From contig JBECLA010000044.1 of the NCBI GenBank assembly GCA_040235565.1, forward strand, positions 1-62,829: a stretch of DNA of 62,829 nt. The letters are read 5' to 3'. The stretch comes from JAHEIJ01 sp040235565. GTDB lineage: Bacteria; Pseudomonadota; Gammaproteobacteria; UBA6429; Thiohalophilaceae. The position numbers and the translations under genes are program-made. Positions 23,688 through 32,281 of this stretch are shown here, in pieces. Within the stretch, counting starts at the first letter, position 1. Each line of letters begins with the position of its first letter. The notes below the pieces were generated by a model. The model was given only the letters and a program-made list of their open reading frames with translations, was not told the origin of the DNA and ran no database searches.

Positions 23688-26348
23688 TCAGTGTTCCTGG
23701 TGATTCAGGAATTCGCCGATGGTTTGTGCCAGGCAATTCAGTTGGGTTTTGTCATGAATCGGCTGTTCATTTTTATCCGTAATATAAAAAATATCTTCCG
23801 CCCGTTCACCGTAGGTGGCGACCCGCGCATTGCTCAAATAGATATTGCATTGATGTAACGCCTGCGCGATGCGTGATAGCAGACCGGGCCGATCCAGTGC
23901 TTTCACATGCATGACCGTCCGCTGCTGGCTATCGATTTGTTCGAACTCCACCTGGGTCGGGAATTTGAATTGCTTGATTTGTCGCGGTAACTGGCGGGTG
24001 ATCTCGGGTATGACTGCCGCAGGCTGACCGATGGTATTCTGCAGTTGTTCCAATAAACTTAACGCTTGGCCGGTGTCTTCCAGTGGTTCATACTCGTGGC
24101 CTGTGATCTGGAAAGAGTCAAGCGAGTACCCGTCAGGGGTTTTAAAAATCCGCGCGTCCATGATGGTGACGTTGTTGCGTTCGAGCAGGGACGTAGCTTG
24201 CAGGAACAACGTGTCATAGGTTCGCGTATAGATAAACAGTTCCGTGCCGCCGCGCTTTGGCATGTCACGCATCAGTATCACTGGTTGATTGGCATCCTCC
24301 CGCGACAGAATCGCCTCGGTGTGCCAGACAATTTCTTCCGGCAGGAAACGCAGAAAATATTCATCACCCAGTTTGTCCCACAAGTCATTCACCGCCTGTG
24401 AGGCGAAGGTGCTGTCGGCGAGTAAAAGGCTGGCCTGCTGTCGGGTATCCTCGATGTGCTCGGATTGAATCAACGGATTCTGCAGACCACGGCGGTATGC
24501 CTGGCGTGAGGCATCATACAATTCTTTTAACAATGCACCTTTCCAGGAATTCCACACCTTGTCACTGGTGGCCCGGATGTCGGCCACGGTGAGCAGGTAC
24601 AGATAATCAAGCCGGGTTTTATTGCCCACCTGACAGGCGAACTCATGAACGACATCCGGGTCGCTGATATCCATGCGCTGCGCGGTGGTCGACATTACCA
24701 GATGGTTTTGTACCAGCCAGACAACCAGTTTGGTGTCATAGTCGCTCAGACCGTGACGGTGACAGAAGGCTTCGGCATCGGTGCCACCCAGTTCCGAATG
24801 ATCGCCGCCGCGTCCCTTGGCAATGTCATGAAACAGGCCGGCGAGCAGCAACAATTCCTGTTTCGGGATGGTCTTGATCAGTTCACTGCAAAAGGGAAAC
24901 TCATGGGAAAACATCGGTACGGTAAAACGTCGCAGATTACGGATCACCATCAGGGTGTGTTCATCGACGGTATACACATGAAACAGGTCGTGCTGCATCT
25001 GTCCGACGATTCGGCCAAACTCAGGGAGGTAGGCGGCCAGAATCCCGTAGCGATTCATACGCCGCAGTTCATGGGTAACTCCTCTGGGTTGACGCATGAT
25101 TTCCATGAACAGGCTGCGATTGCGTAAATCTTCGCGAAAACTGGCGTCGATCAATCCCCGATCCTGCCGGATCAGACGAATGGTATTGGCGCGGACTCCC
25201 TTTAGCTCGGGATGCTGTTCCAGCAGCAAGTAAATCTCCAGTAGGGCAAACGGGTAGTGATTGAAGATTTTCTCATGCCGGACTTCCAGAAAGCCTTTGC
25301 GGGCCTGAAAGCGTTTATTGATTTTGACCGGTTCGCCGGAATCATCACTGTAGAGAATTTCTTCCTGAAACAACTGCAACAGCATTTCATTCAGGCGACT
25401 GAGTTCCATCACCGTGCGGTAGTATTGCTTCATGAATTGTTCGACCGCCAGGCGTTGCGGATTGTCCCGATAACCAAACTGCCTGGCCAGCACACGTTGA
25501 TGGTCAAACAACAAGCGGTCTTCACGCCGTCCGGCCAGCACATGCACACCGAAGCGAACACGCCACAGAAAAGCCTGGCCTTCACGCAAGGTGCGGTATT
25601 CTGTCTGGGTCAGGAAGCCCTTGAGCATGAGTTCCTGCAGGGTGTCCACCCCGTAATGCCGTTTCGCAACCCAGCCGATCATCTGGATGTCGCGTAATCC
25701 GCCGGGACTTTCCTTGATGTTCGGTTCCAGGTTGTAACCGGTTTCCTCGTATTTGTGATGCCGGCTGATCTGTTCCTCGAGCTTGGCCTTGAAAAATTCC
25801 GGACCGGGCCAGATCTGATCCGCTGCACAGAGTCGACGCTGTTCATCAAACAGGGCTTCATTGCCGATCAACAAGCGCGCTTCCTGGATGTTGGTCGCCA
25901 CGGTAATGTCCTTGGTGGCTTCCTCCAGGCATTCCTTTACCGTGCGCACGCTGTGGCCGATTTCCAGGCCGATATCCCACAGGAAAGTCAGAAAGGCACT
26001 GACTCCTTCACGGTAAGGCTCATCACTGTCTTGCAGCAGGATCAGCACATCAATATCGGAACCGGGGTGCAGTTCGCCCCGGCCATAGCCGCCGACCGCG
26101 ATCAGGGCAATGTCCTCGCTGTCCCCGGGCAGGAAAAGCGTCCAGGCCCGGGTCAGCAATGCGTCGATGAGACTGGCACGGGCGTAGACCAGTTCGGTGG
26201 CGGCGCGACCGGCATAAAAGCGATCCACCAGAACTTCATTCGCGGTATGCAGGGTATCGCGAAACAGGGCGAGGGGGACTTGGTCGGATTGCAGCGCGGT
26301 ATCAAAAGCCTGGGCATTAAACAGTTCGGTATCCAGCATATGCCGCAT
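23688..26348 (-). CDS. glnD: Bifunctional PII uridylyltransferase/uridylyl-removing enzyme
   Basis: This 886-residue protein has the GlnD layout. The N-terminal nucleotidyltransferase carries GGYGRGELHPGSDIDVLIL. A GlnE-like helical region follows, then an HD domain (LLLAGLFHDIAKGRGGDHSE), then two C-terminal ACT domains (~690-780 and ~800-880). It uridylylates PII when glutamine is low and deuridylylates it when glutamine is high. Its ATG overlaps the map stop (TGATG), so the two are co-transcribed. Length and motifs are intact. Confidence 0.97.
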   Translation of the reverse strand: MRHMLDTELFNAQAFDTALQSDQVPLALFRDTLHTANEVLVDRFYAGRAATELVYARASLIDALLTRAWTLFLPGDSEDIALIAVGGYGRGELHPGSDIDVLILLQDSDEPYREGVSAFLTFLWDIGLEIGHSVRTVKECLEEATKDITVATNIQEARLLIGNEALFDEQRRLCAADQIWPGPEFFKAKLEEQISRHHKYEETGYNLEPNIKESPGGLRDIQMIGWVAKRHYGVDTLQELMLKGFLTQTEYRTLREGQAFLWRVRFGVHVLAGRREDRLLFDHQRVLARQFGYRDNPQRLAVEQFMKQYYRTVMELSRLNEMLLQLFQEEILYSDDSGEPVKINKRFQARKGFLEVRHEKIFNHYPFALLEIYLLLEQHPELKGVRANTIRLIRQDRGLIDASFREDLRNRSLFMEIMRQPRGVTHELRRMNRYGILAAYLPEFGRIVGQMQHDLFHVYTVDEHTLMVIRNLRRFTVPMFSHEFPFCSELIKTIPKQELLLLAGLFHDIAKGRGGDHSELGGTDAEAFCHRHGLSDYDTKLVVWLVQNHLVMSTTAQRMDISDPDVVHEFACQVGNKTRLDYLYLLTVADIRATSDKVWNSWKGALLKELYDASRQAYRRGLQNPLIQSEHIEDTRQQASLLLADSTFASQAVNDLWDKLGDEYFLRFLPEEIVWHTEAILSREDANQPVILMRDMPKRGGTELFIYTRTYDTLFLQATSLLERNNVTIMDARIFKTPDGYSLDSFQITGHEYEPLEDTGQALSLLEQLQNTIGQPAAVIPEITRQLPRQIKQFKFPTQVEFEQIDSQQRTVMHVKALDRPGLLSRIAQALHQCNIYLSNARVATYGERAEDIFYITDKNEQPIHDKTQLNCLAQTIGEFLNHQEH

Positions 26349-27115
26349 CAGGGCTGTTCCTCCTGCCGCAGGGTGAGGATTTCATGTCCCGTCTCGGTCA
26401 CCAGGATGGTGTGTTCCCATTGGGCTGACAGAGAATGGTCCTTTGTAACCACGGTCCAGCCATCCTTGAGGAGCTTCACCTGACGTTTGCCGGCATTAAT
26501 CATCGGCTCGATGGTGAAGGTCATGCCGGGTTCCAGCGCCAGGCCGGTTGCCGGTCGACCATAGTGCAATACCTGTGGATCTTCATGGAATTGTTTACCG
26601 ATGCCATGGCCACAGTATTCCCGGACGACGGCGTATTGGTTGGCTTCGGCATGTTGCTGAATCGCATAGCCGATGTCCCCCAACTGGATACCGGGTTTGA
26701 CCAGATCGATGCCGATGCGCAGGCATTCATAGGCGACGCGACTCAGGCGCTGACCCTTGATAGAGGGTTCGCCGACAAAAAACATCTTGCTGGTATCGCC
26801 GTGATAGCCGTCTTTAATCACGGTGATATCGATATTGACAATGTCACCGTTTTTCAGCCGTTTCTCGTTCGGAATACCGTGACAGATCACATGATTCACC
26901 GAGGTACAGATGGACTTCGGAAAACCGTGATAATTCAGTGGTGCAGGCACGGCCTGTTGCTCATTGACAATATAGTCGTGGCAGATCTTGTCCAGTTCAT
27001 TGGTGGTCATACCGGCCTGTACCTGCGGACCGATCATTTCCAGCACCTCCGCGGCCAGACGTCCGGCGACGCGCATCTTGTCGATTTCTTCGGGAGTTTT
27101 GATAGTGACTGTCAT
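26348..27115 (-). CDS. map: Methionine aminopeptidase, type I
   Basis: This 255-residue type I enzyme shows VNHVICHGIPNEKRLKNGD, DITVIKDGYHGDTSKMF (two metal Asp), GYCGHGIGKQFHEDP-like VREYCGHGIG, and EPMINAGK and QWEHTILVTETG with the metal Glu residues. It removes initiator methionine. It is divergent from rpsB, the conserved gammaproteobacterial layout. Confidence 0.97.
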   Translation of the reverse strand: MTVTIKTPEEIDKMRVAGRLAAEVLEMIGPQVQAGMTTNELDKICHDYIVNEQQAVPAPLNYHGFPKSICTSVNHVICHGIPNEKRLKNGDIVNIDITVIKDGYHGDTSKMFFVGEPSIKGQRLSRVAYECLRIGIDLVKPGIQLGDIGYAIQQHAEANQYAVVREYCGHGIGKQFHEDPQVLHYGRPATGLALEPGMTFTIEPMINAGKRQVKLLKDGWTVVTKDHSLSAQWEHTILVTETGHEILTLRQEEQP

Positions 27116-27174
27116 AAATAGCTTTGATTTTCGCTGTGGCGGCCAGTTCCGCGGAATGAGTCAACCGCAGTTTA

Positions 27175-27200
27175 ATAACCCTTCAAAATGAAAGGGTTAT
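27175..27200. other. Hairpin in the map-rpsB divergent region
   Basis: ATAACCCTT (27175-27183) pairs perfectly with AAGGGTTAT (27192-27200) around an 8-nt loop. It lies upstream of the rpsB promoter and upstream of map on the other strand. It is not followed by a T tract, so an operator or a cruciform is as likely as a terminator. Confidence 0.35.
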
Positions 27201-27220
27201 GGGCCGGGTGGCCGTCTGCG

Positions 27221-27249
27221 TTGTCGTCCAAAGCCGTTTATGGTATAAA
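27221..27249 (+). promoter_or_regulatory. Predicted sigma70 promoter for rpsB-tsf with GC-rich discriminator
   Basis: TTGTCG (27221-27226) and TATAAA (27244-27249) are separated by exactly 17 bp. The bases that follow, GCGCGCGC, make a GC-rich discriminator as in stringently controlled ribosomal promoters. That leaves a leader of about 135 nt before the rpsB ATG, long enough for S2 autoregulation. The start point is predicted only. Confidence 0.55.
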
Positions 27250-27390
27250 GCGCGCGCTTTTGAAGCAAACATAACTGTCCGAATTTCGGACAAAATTTCA
27301 CACATACACCGGCACATCTGTCCGGGTGCCTGCAGCGTCAGGTTGGCAGATGGGGTGTATGGAGGTCTAACCCATTTAGGAGAGACATAC

Positions 27391-28299
27391 ATGACTGACG
27401 TATCCATGCGCCAGATGCTTGAGGCTGGCGTACACTTTGGCCACCAGACCCGTTTCTGGAACCCGAAAATGTCGAGCTACATTTTCGGTGAGCGCAACAA
27501 AATTCATATCATCAATCTGGAAAAAACCCTGCCGCTGTATAGCGATGCGATGAACTTTATTGGTTCCCTGGCTTCCAGGCGCGGCACCATTCTGTTCGTT
27601 GGCACCAAGCGCGCTGCGCAGGACATCGTTCGGGAAGAAGCGGAACGGTGTGGCATGCCCTATGTCAACCATCGCTGGTTGGGCGGCATGTTGACCAATT
27701 TCAAGACGGTAAAACAGTCCATCAAACGCCTCAAGGAACTGGAAAGCATGCAGGCCGAAGGCGGCTTTGAAGGGTTGAACAAGAAGGAAGTCCTGACGCT
27801 GAGTCGTGAGCAGGAAAAACTGGAGCGCAGCCTGGGCGGTATCAAGGACATGAACGGCTTACCGGATGCGCTGTTTGTGATCGATGTCGGGCATGAAAAA
27901 ATTGCGGTGAATGAGGCGGTCAAGCTCGGTATTCCGGTTATCGGGGTCGTGGATTCCAATAATGATCCGGACAAGGTGGATTATGTGATCCCCGGCAACG
28001 ACGATGCGATCCGGGCCATTAGCCTTTATACCCAGGGGATGGCCAAGGCCATCATCGAAGGTCGTGCTTCCAGTGCCACTATGGGTGGTACCGAAGATGA
28101 GTTTGTGGAAGTCGGTGAAGAAGCGGCTGCCGCCGAACCCAGGGTCAAGAAAAAGACCGCGAAGAAGAAAGTGACCGCCAAGAAAAAGACGGTGGCGAAG
28201 AAAAAAACCACTGCCAAGAAAACCGCTGCGAAAGCTGAAACTGAAGCGGCTGAAGATGCAACCGCTGCAAGCGAAGCTGCTGAAAACGAATCTGAGTAA
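27391..28299 (+). CDS. rpsB: 30S ribosomal protein S2 with a long Lys/Ala-rich C-terminal tail
   Basis: The start is the ATG at 27391 after an AGGAGAGAC ribosome site; the longer open frame upstream is leader. Residues 1-~240 are a normal S2 (VSMRQMLEAGVHFGHQTRFW, VDSNNDPDKVDYVIPGNDDA). From ~245 to 302 the protein carries a tail of KKKT/AKK repeats followed by an acidic Glu/Ala end, about 60 residues beyond the E. coli length. The tail is likely disordered and possibly RNA-binding. It is transcribed with tsf, with an intrinsic terminator in between that may reduce read-through. Confidence 0.97.
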   Translation: MTDVSMRQMLEAGVHFGHQTRFWNPKMSSYIFGERNKIHIINLEKTLPLYSDAMNFIGSLASRRGTILFVGTKRAAQDIVREEAERCGMPYVNHRWLGGMLTNFKTVKQSIKRLKELESMQAEGGFEGLNKKEVLTLSREQEKLERSLGGIKDMNGLPDALFVIDVGHEKIAVNEAVKLGIPVIGVVDSNNDPDKVDYVIPGNDDAIRAISLYTQGMAKAIIEGRASSATMGGTEDEFVEVGEEAAAAEPRVKKKTAKKKVTAKKKTVAKKKTTAKKTAAKAETEAAEDATAASEAAENESE

Positions 28300-28329
28300 C
28301 GTTTTACCGCAGCATCTGATGGCATTGAT

Positions 28330-28355
28330 AAAAAAGGGGGCTCGGCCCCCTTTTT
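28330..28355 (+). terminator. Intrinsic terminator/attenuator between rpsB and tsf
   Basis: GGGGGC (28336-28341) pairs with GCCCCC (28345-28350) around a 3-nt loop. The stem is flanked by an A run on the left and TTTTT on the right. It lies 30 bp after the rpsB stop. It probably lets part of the transcripts end after rpsB. Confidence 0.85.
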
Positions 28356-28409
28356 CAAATAAGCCATTGCCGCAATAGAATTAATGAATTAACGCAAGAG
28401 GATATACAC

Positions 28410-29291
28410 ATGGCAATCACTGCAGCATTGGTAAAGGAACTGCGTGAGCGTACGGGCGCTGGCATGATGGAATGCAAAAAGGCACTGGTGGAAACCGATG
28501 GTGACATCGATGCCGCCATCGAACATATGCGTAAAACCGGTCTGACCAAGGCGGACAAGAAGGCGGGACGCACTGCCGCAGAAGGGCTGGTTGCGATCAA
28601 GGTCAGTGATGACGGTAAACAGGCCGCGATAGTGGAAGTGAACTGTGAAACTGATTTTGTTGCCAAGGGTGATGATTTCAAAAACTTTGTCGAAGCCGTT
28701 GCACAACGTGTACTGAGTAAACAACCGGCAGACATGGACGCGCTGCTGGCGCTGTCAATCAGCGATGATGATGCGACCAGTATTGAGGATGTACGTAAGA
28801 CTCTGATCGCCAAAATCGGTGAGAATATGAGTCTGCGTCGTTTTGAGTTGATCAGCGCGCAAGGCAGCCTGGCCAGTTACATGCATGGTGCGCGAATCGG
28901 TGTTGTGGTTGATGTTGAAGGTGGTGATGACACGCTGGGTAAAGATGTCGCCATGCACATCGCGGCCAGTCGTCCGGTTTGTGTTTCCGAAGACGAAGTT
29001 CCGCAAGCAGACATCGACAAGGAAAAAGAAATCTTCTCTGCCCAGGCAGCTGAGAGTGGCAAGCCGGCCGACATTATCGAAAAAATGGTGACTGGCCGTA
29101 TCAAGAAGTTCCTTAAAGAAGTCACCTTGCTGGGTCAGCCATTTGTTAAAGATCCGGATCAGACCGTGGAACAACTGCTGAAAAAGGCCGGTGCGAAAGT
29201 CCATCTTTTCGTACGCTATGAAGTGGGTGAAGGGATCGAGAAGAAACAGGAGAGCTTCGCCGATGAGGTGATGGCCCAGGTTAAAGGTTAA
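28410..29291 (+). CDS. tsf: Elongation factor Ts
   Basis: This 293-residue protein starts ITAALVKELRERTGAGMMEC, the conserved EF-Ts N-terminus with its UBA-like fold. The core carries VEVNCETDFVAKGDDF, and QPFVKDPDQTV is near the end. EF-Ts recycles EF-Tu-GDP to EF-Tu-GTP. An AAGAGGATATACAC ribosome site precedes the ATG. It lies between rpsB and pyrH, as expected. Confidence 0.98.
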   Translation: MAITAALVKELRERTGAGMMECKKALVETDGDIDAAIEHMRKTGLTKADKKAGRTAAEGLVAIKVSDDGKQAAIVEVNCETDFVAKGDDFKNFVEAVAQRVLSKQPADMDALLALSISDDDATSIEDVRKTLIAKIGENMSLRRFELISAQGSLASYMHGARIGVVVDVEGGDDTLGKDVAMHIAASRPVCVSEDEVPQADIDKEKEIFSAQAAESGKPADIIEKMVTGRIKKFLKEVTLLGQPFVKDPDQTVEQLLKKAGAKVHLFVRYEVGEGIEKKQESFADEVMAQVKG

Positions 29292-29307
29292 ACACCGGAA
29301 AAATCAC

Positions 29308-30024
29308 ATGGCGACCAAACCCAAATACCAGCGCGTCCTTCTCAAACTCAGTGGCGAAGCCCTGATGGGTGAACACCAGTTCGGAATTGATCCGAACATC
29401 GTCAAGCGCATCGCGCAAGAGGTCAAGGAACTGCATGATCACGGGGTTGAAGTTGCCATGGTGATCGGCGGCGGAAATATTTTTCGTGGCGCCAGCCTGT
29501 CGCAGGAAGGGCTCCATCGGGTCACCGGTGATCACATGGGAATGTTGGCTACCGTGATTAATGCTCTTGCTCTGCAGGATGCGATGGAAAGCCATGGCTT
29601 GCATGTGCGGGTAATGTCAGCATTGCCCATCCATAATGTGTGTGAAGATTTTATTCGCCGTCGCGCCTTACGTCATCTTGAAAAAGGCCGCATAGTAATT
29701 TTTGCCGCCGGAACCGGAAATCCGTTTTTTACCACAGACACTGCTGCCAGCTTACGCGGGATTGAAATCGGGGCCAATGTAGTGATTAAAGGTACCAAGG
29801 TAGACGGGGTGTATTCTTCTGATCCTGTCAAGGATCCTGACGCAGTCCTGTATGAAAAACTCGGTTACGACGAAGTCATACGTGACGGACTGGAAGTGAT
29901 GGATACGACAGCTATTGTCCTGTGTCGGGATAACAAGATTCCTATTCGTGTTTTTAATATGAATAAACAGGGTGCCTTAATGCGGGTCATTATGGGTGAT
30001 AACGAGGGCACTCTCGTTGAATAG
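29308..30024 (+). CDS. pyrH: UMP kinase
   Basis: This 238-residue amino-acid-kinase-fold enzyme has RVLLKLSGEALMG at the start, VIGGGNIFRG as phosphate loop, and VYSSDPVKDPDAVLYE near the nucleotide site. It phosphorylates UMP to UDP and is usually a hexamer activated by GTP and inhibited by UTP. It lies 16 bp after tsf and 11 bp before frr. Confidence 0.98.
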   Translation: MATKPKYQRVLLKLSGEALMGEHQFGIDPNIVKRIAQEVKELHDHGVEVAMVIGGGNIFRGASLSQEGLHRVTGDHMGMLATVINALALQDAMESHGLHVRVMSALPIHNVCEDFIRRRALRHLEKGRIVIFAAGTGNPFFTTDTAASLRGIEIGANVVIKGTKVDGVYSSDPVKDPDAVLYEKLGYDEVIRDGLEVMDTTAIVLCRDNKIPIRVFNMNKQGALMRVIMGDNEGTLVE

Positions 30025-30035
30025 GGGAAAATGCA

Positions 30036-30593
30036 ATGATTGAGGAATTAAAGAAGGATGCTGAAGTCAGAATGGGTAAAAGTGTCGAGGCGCTCAAGAG
30101 TGAGTTGACCAAGCTTCGGACCGGGCGCGCCCATACCAGTCTGCTCGAACATATTATGGTCGAATACTATGGGTCCGAGGTTCCGATCAACCAGGTTGCC
30201 AATATCTCCGTTTCGGATGCCCGTACCCTGACCGTCACTCCCTGGGAAAAGCCAATGGTATCGGTGGTTGAAAAGGCAATCATGAATTCCGGTATGGGCC
30301 TGAATCCCGCCACAGCAGGTGAAGTCATTCGCGTGCCCTTACCTCCGCTGACAGAAGAACGCCGCAAGGATATGATCAGGGTGGTACGGCAAGAAGGCGA
30401 AAATGCCCGAGTGGCAATTCGCAACATACGGCGTGATGTTCTGGGGGATATAAAAACGCTGCTGAAAGAAAAGGAAATCACCGAGGATGATGATCGCCGT
30501 GCCCAGGACGATATTCAAAAGATCACCGATAAATACATCGCCCAGGTCGACAAATTGCTGGAAGACAAAGAAAAAGACCTGATGGAGTTCTGA
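30036..30593 (+). CDS. frr: Ribosome recycling factor
   Basis: This 185-residue protein shows the RRF pattern: LKSELTKLRTGRAHTSLLEH, PLPPLTEERRKDM and the coiled-coil end IQKITDKYIAQVDKLLEDKE. With EF-G it splits the post-termination ribosome. Its length equals the E. coli protein. GGGGAAAATGCA precedes the ATG. Confidence 0.98.
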   Translation: MIEELKKDAEVRMGKSVEALKSELTKLRTGRAHTSLLEHIMVEYYGSEVPINQVANISVSDARTLTVTPWEKPMVSVVEKAIMNSGMGLNPATAGEVIRVPLPPLTEERRKDMIRVVRQEGENARVAIRNIRRDVLGDIKTLLKEKEITEDDDRRAQDDIQKITDKYIAQVDKLLEDKEKDLMEF

Positions 30594-30681
30594 GTTAGCC
30601 GGTTGTTTTTTCATTTTCCACCCGTGGTGAAGGCTCACCCTAGCTAAAGGTATCTGGCCAGCGAATATTCGGAGTCAATTT

Positions 30682-31467
30682 GTGAGCACGCCCACATCTG
30701 AAGATAATACCAACAGCGGCCTGCCAACATTTGGTCCCGCAGGTCTGCCGCGGCATGTCGCGATCATTATGGATGGCAATGGCCGTTGGGCAGAGCGCCA
30801 GCACAAGCCCCGTATCGCCGGTCATCGTGCCGGGGTTGAGATTGTTCGCGATGTCGTCAAGACCTGCGGGGAAGTCGGTATCAAAGCTCTGACACTATTT
30901 GCCTTCTCCAGTGAAAACTGGCGTCGTCCGGAGAAGGAAGTCGGATTGCTGATGGAGCTGTTTTTGATAGCCCTGGAGCGGGAGGTCAGGAAACTGCACC
31001 GCAACAACGTCCAGTTGCGTGTGATCGGTGATCTCTCAGCATTCAGTGACAAAATCCGGAAACGCATTACTGAAGCCGAATCATTGACCCGGGGAAACGA
31101 TGGCCTGATATTGAATATTGCTGCTAATTATGGCGGCAAATGGGATATTACCCAGGCCGTGCAATCATTGGCACAACAGGTGCAGCAGGGTGAAATCCAG
31201 CCTCAGGATATTTCTCCCGAGGATATAGCCAGTAAGCTGAGTCTGCATGATTTGCCGGAACCTGATTTGTTTATTCGCACCGGCGGGGAACAGCGCATCA
31301 GTAATTTCCTGATCTGGCAACTTGCCTATACCGAATTGTATTTCACGCCCATATTGTGGCCTGATTTTACCCGGGATGAATTTGTGAAGGCCTTGTTGTC
31401 ATTTTCCAACCGACAACGTCGCTTTGGTCGCACTGGCCAGCAGGTGGAGCAATTAAAGAATGCTTAA
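30682..31467 (+). CDS. uppS: Undecaprenyl diphosphate synthase
   Basis: The gene starts at GTG (30682), with GGAG 8 nt upstream, and gives 261 residues. HVAIIMDGNGRWAERQ has the catalytic Asp of cis-prenyltransferases, and FSSENWRRP and DLFIRTGGEQRISNFLIWQ are further signatures. It condenses eight isopentenyl units onto farnesyl diphosphate to make the C55 carrier for peptidoglycan and O-antigen/exopolysaccharide. It overlaps cdsA by 8 bp. Confidence 0.97.
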   Translation: MSTPTSEDNTNSGLPTFGPAGLPRHVAIIMDGNGRWAERQHKPRIAGHRAGVEIVRDVVKTCGEVGIKALTLFAFSSENWRRPEKEVGLLMELFLIALEREVRKLHRNNVQLRVIGDLSAFSDKIRKRITEAESLTRGNDGLILNIAANYGGKWDITQAVQSLAQQVQQGEIQPQDISPEDIASKLSLHDLPEPDLFIRTGGEQRISNFLIWQLAYTELYFTPILWPDFTRDEFVKALLSFSNRQRRFGRTGQQVEQLKNA

Positions 31468-32281
31468 GCAACGGATTATAACCGCGCTGCTGCTGGCTCC
31501 GCTCATCATTTGGGGTATCTTCGCCTTATCGGAACCTGCGTTCAATCTGGCCCTCGCGGTGGTGGTCGGTCTGGCGGCCTGGGAATGGGCACAACTGGCG
31601 GGCTGGCGTACGCCGCTGCCACGAATAGGCTATACCTTATTTATATTGATCCTGTTATATGGTATTTCCCTGGTGTTGCATCAACAACAATACCTTACTG
31701 CGTTATTTGTGATTGTCTTGCTGTGGTGGCTGATGAAACTGATCCACCTGTTCAGTTTTCGTCATCGTACCCTGCCGATGGAAGTTCATACCGTTACTGC
31801 CTTATTAAGCGGTTTGCCGGTGCTGTTTGGCACCTACTTTGCGCTGACACTGTTACGCAATACTCCTGAGTATGGTCCAGCCCACATTTTGATGTTGATG
31901 TTGCTGGTTTGGGGCGCGGATACGGCGGCCTATTTTGTCGGACGTCGTTTCGGGAAAAACAAGTTACTGGTGGCTGTCAGTCCGGGTAAGTCCTGGGAAG
32001 GCGTGTGGGGAGCGCTGTTAGCAAGTATTCTTTTGAGTCTGCTGGGTGGTGTTTATTTCAAGATCACCCATAGTGGTTTACTGTTATTCATCCTGGTGGG
32101 TTTGTTGACAGTCGTGTTCTCAATTGTCGGTGACCTGAACGAGAGTTACTACAAGCGGCGTGTCGGCCTCAAGGATAGTGGCAAGATTCTTCCCGGTCAT
32201 GGTGGCATACTGGATCGCATTGATAGCCTGACAGCCGCCGCCCCTGTCTATTTCGTTGGCCTGGTGTTGATTGGCATATGA
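31460..32281 (+). CDS. cdsA: Phosphatidate cytidylyltransferase
   Basis: This 273-residue protein is made of about eight transmembrane helices. The C-terminal CDP-diglyceride synthetase signature is KRRVGLKDSGKILPGHGGIL with DRIDSL. It converts phosphatidic acid and CTP to CDP-diacylglycerol for phospholipid synthesis. Its start lies inside uppS and its stop overlaps the dxr ATG (ATGA), so the block is tightly coupled. Confidence 0.97.
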   Translation: MLKQRIITALLLAPLIIWGIFALSEPAFNLALAVVVGLAAWEWAQLAGWRTPLPRIGYTLFILILLYGISLVLHQQQYLTALFVIVLLWWLMKLIHLFSFRHRTLPMEVHTVTALLSGLPVLFGTYFALTLLRNTPEYGPAHILMLMLLVWGADTAAYFVGRRFGKNKLLVAVSPGKSWEGVWGALLASILLSLLGGVYFKITHSGLLLFILVGLLTVVFSIVGDLNESYYKRRVGLKDSGKILPGHGGILDRIDSLTAAAPVYFVGLVLIGI

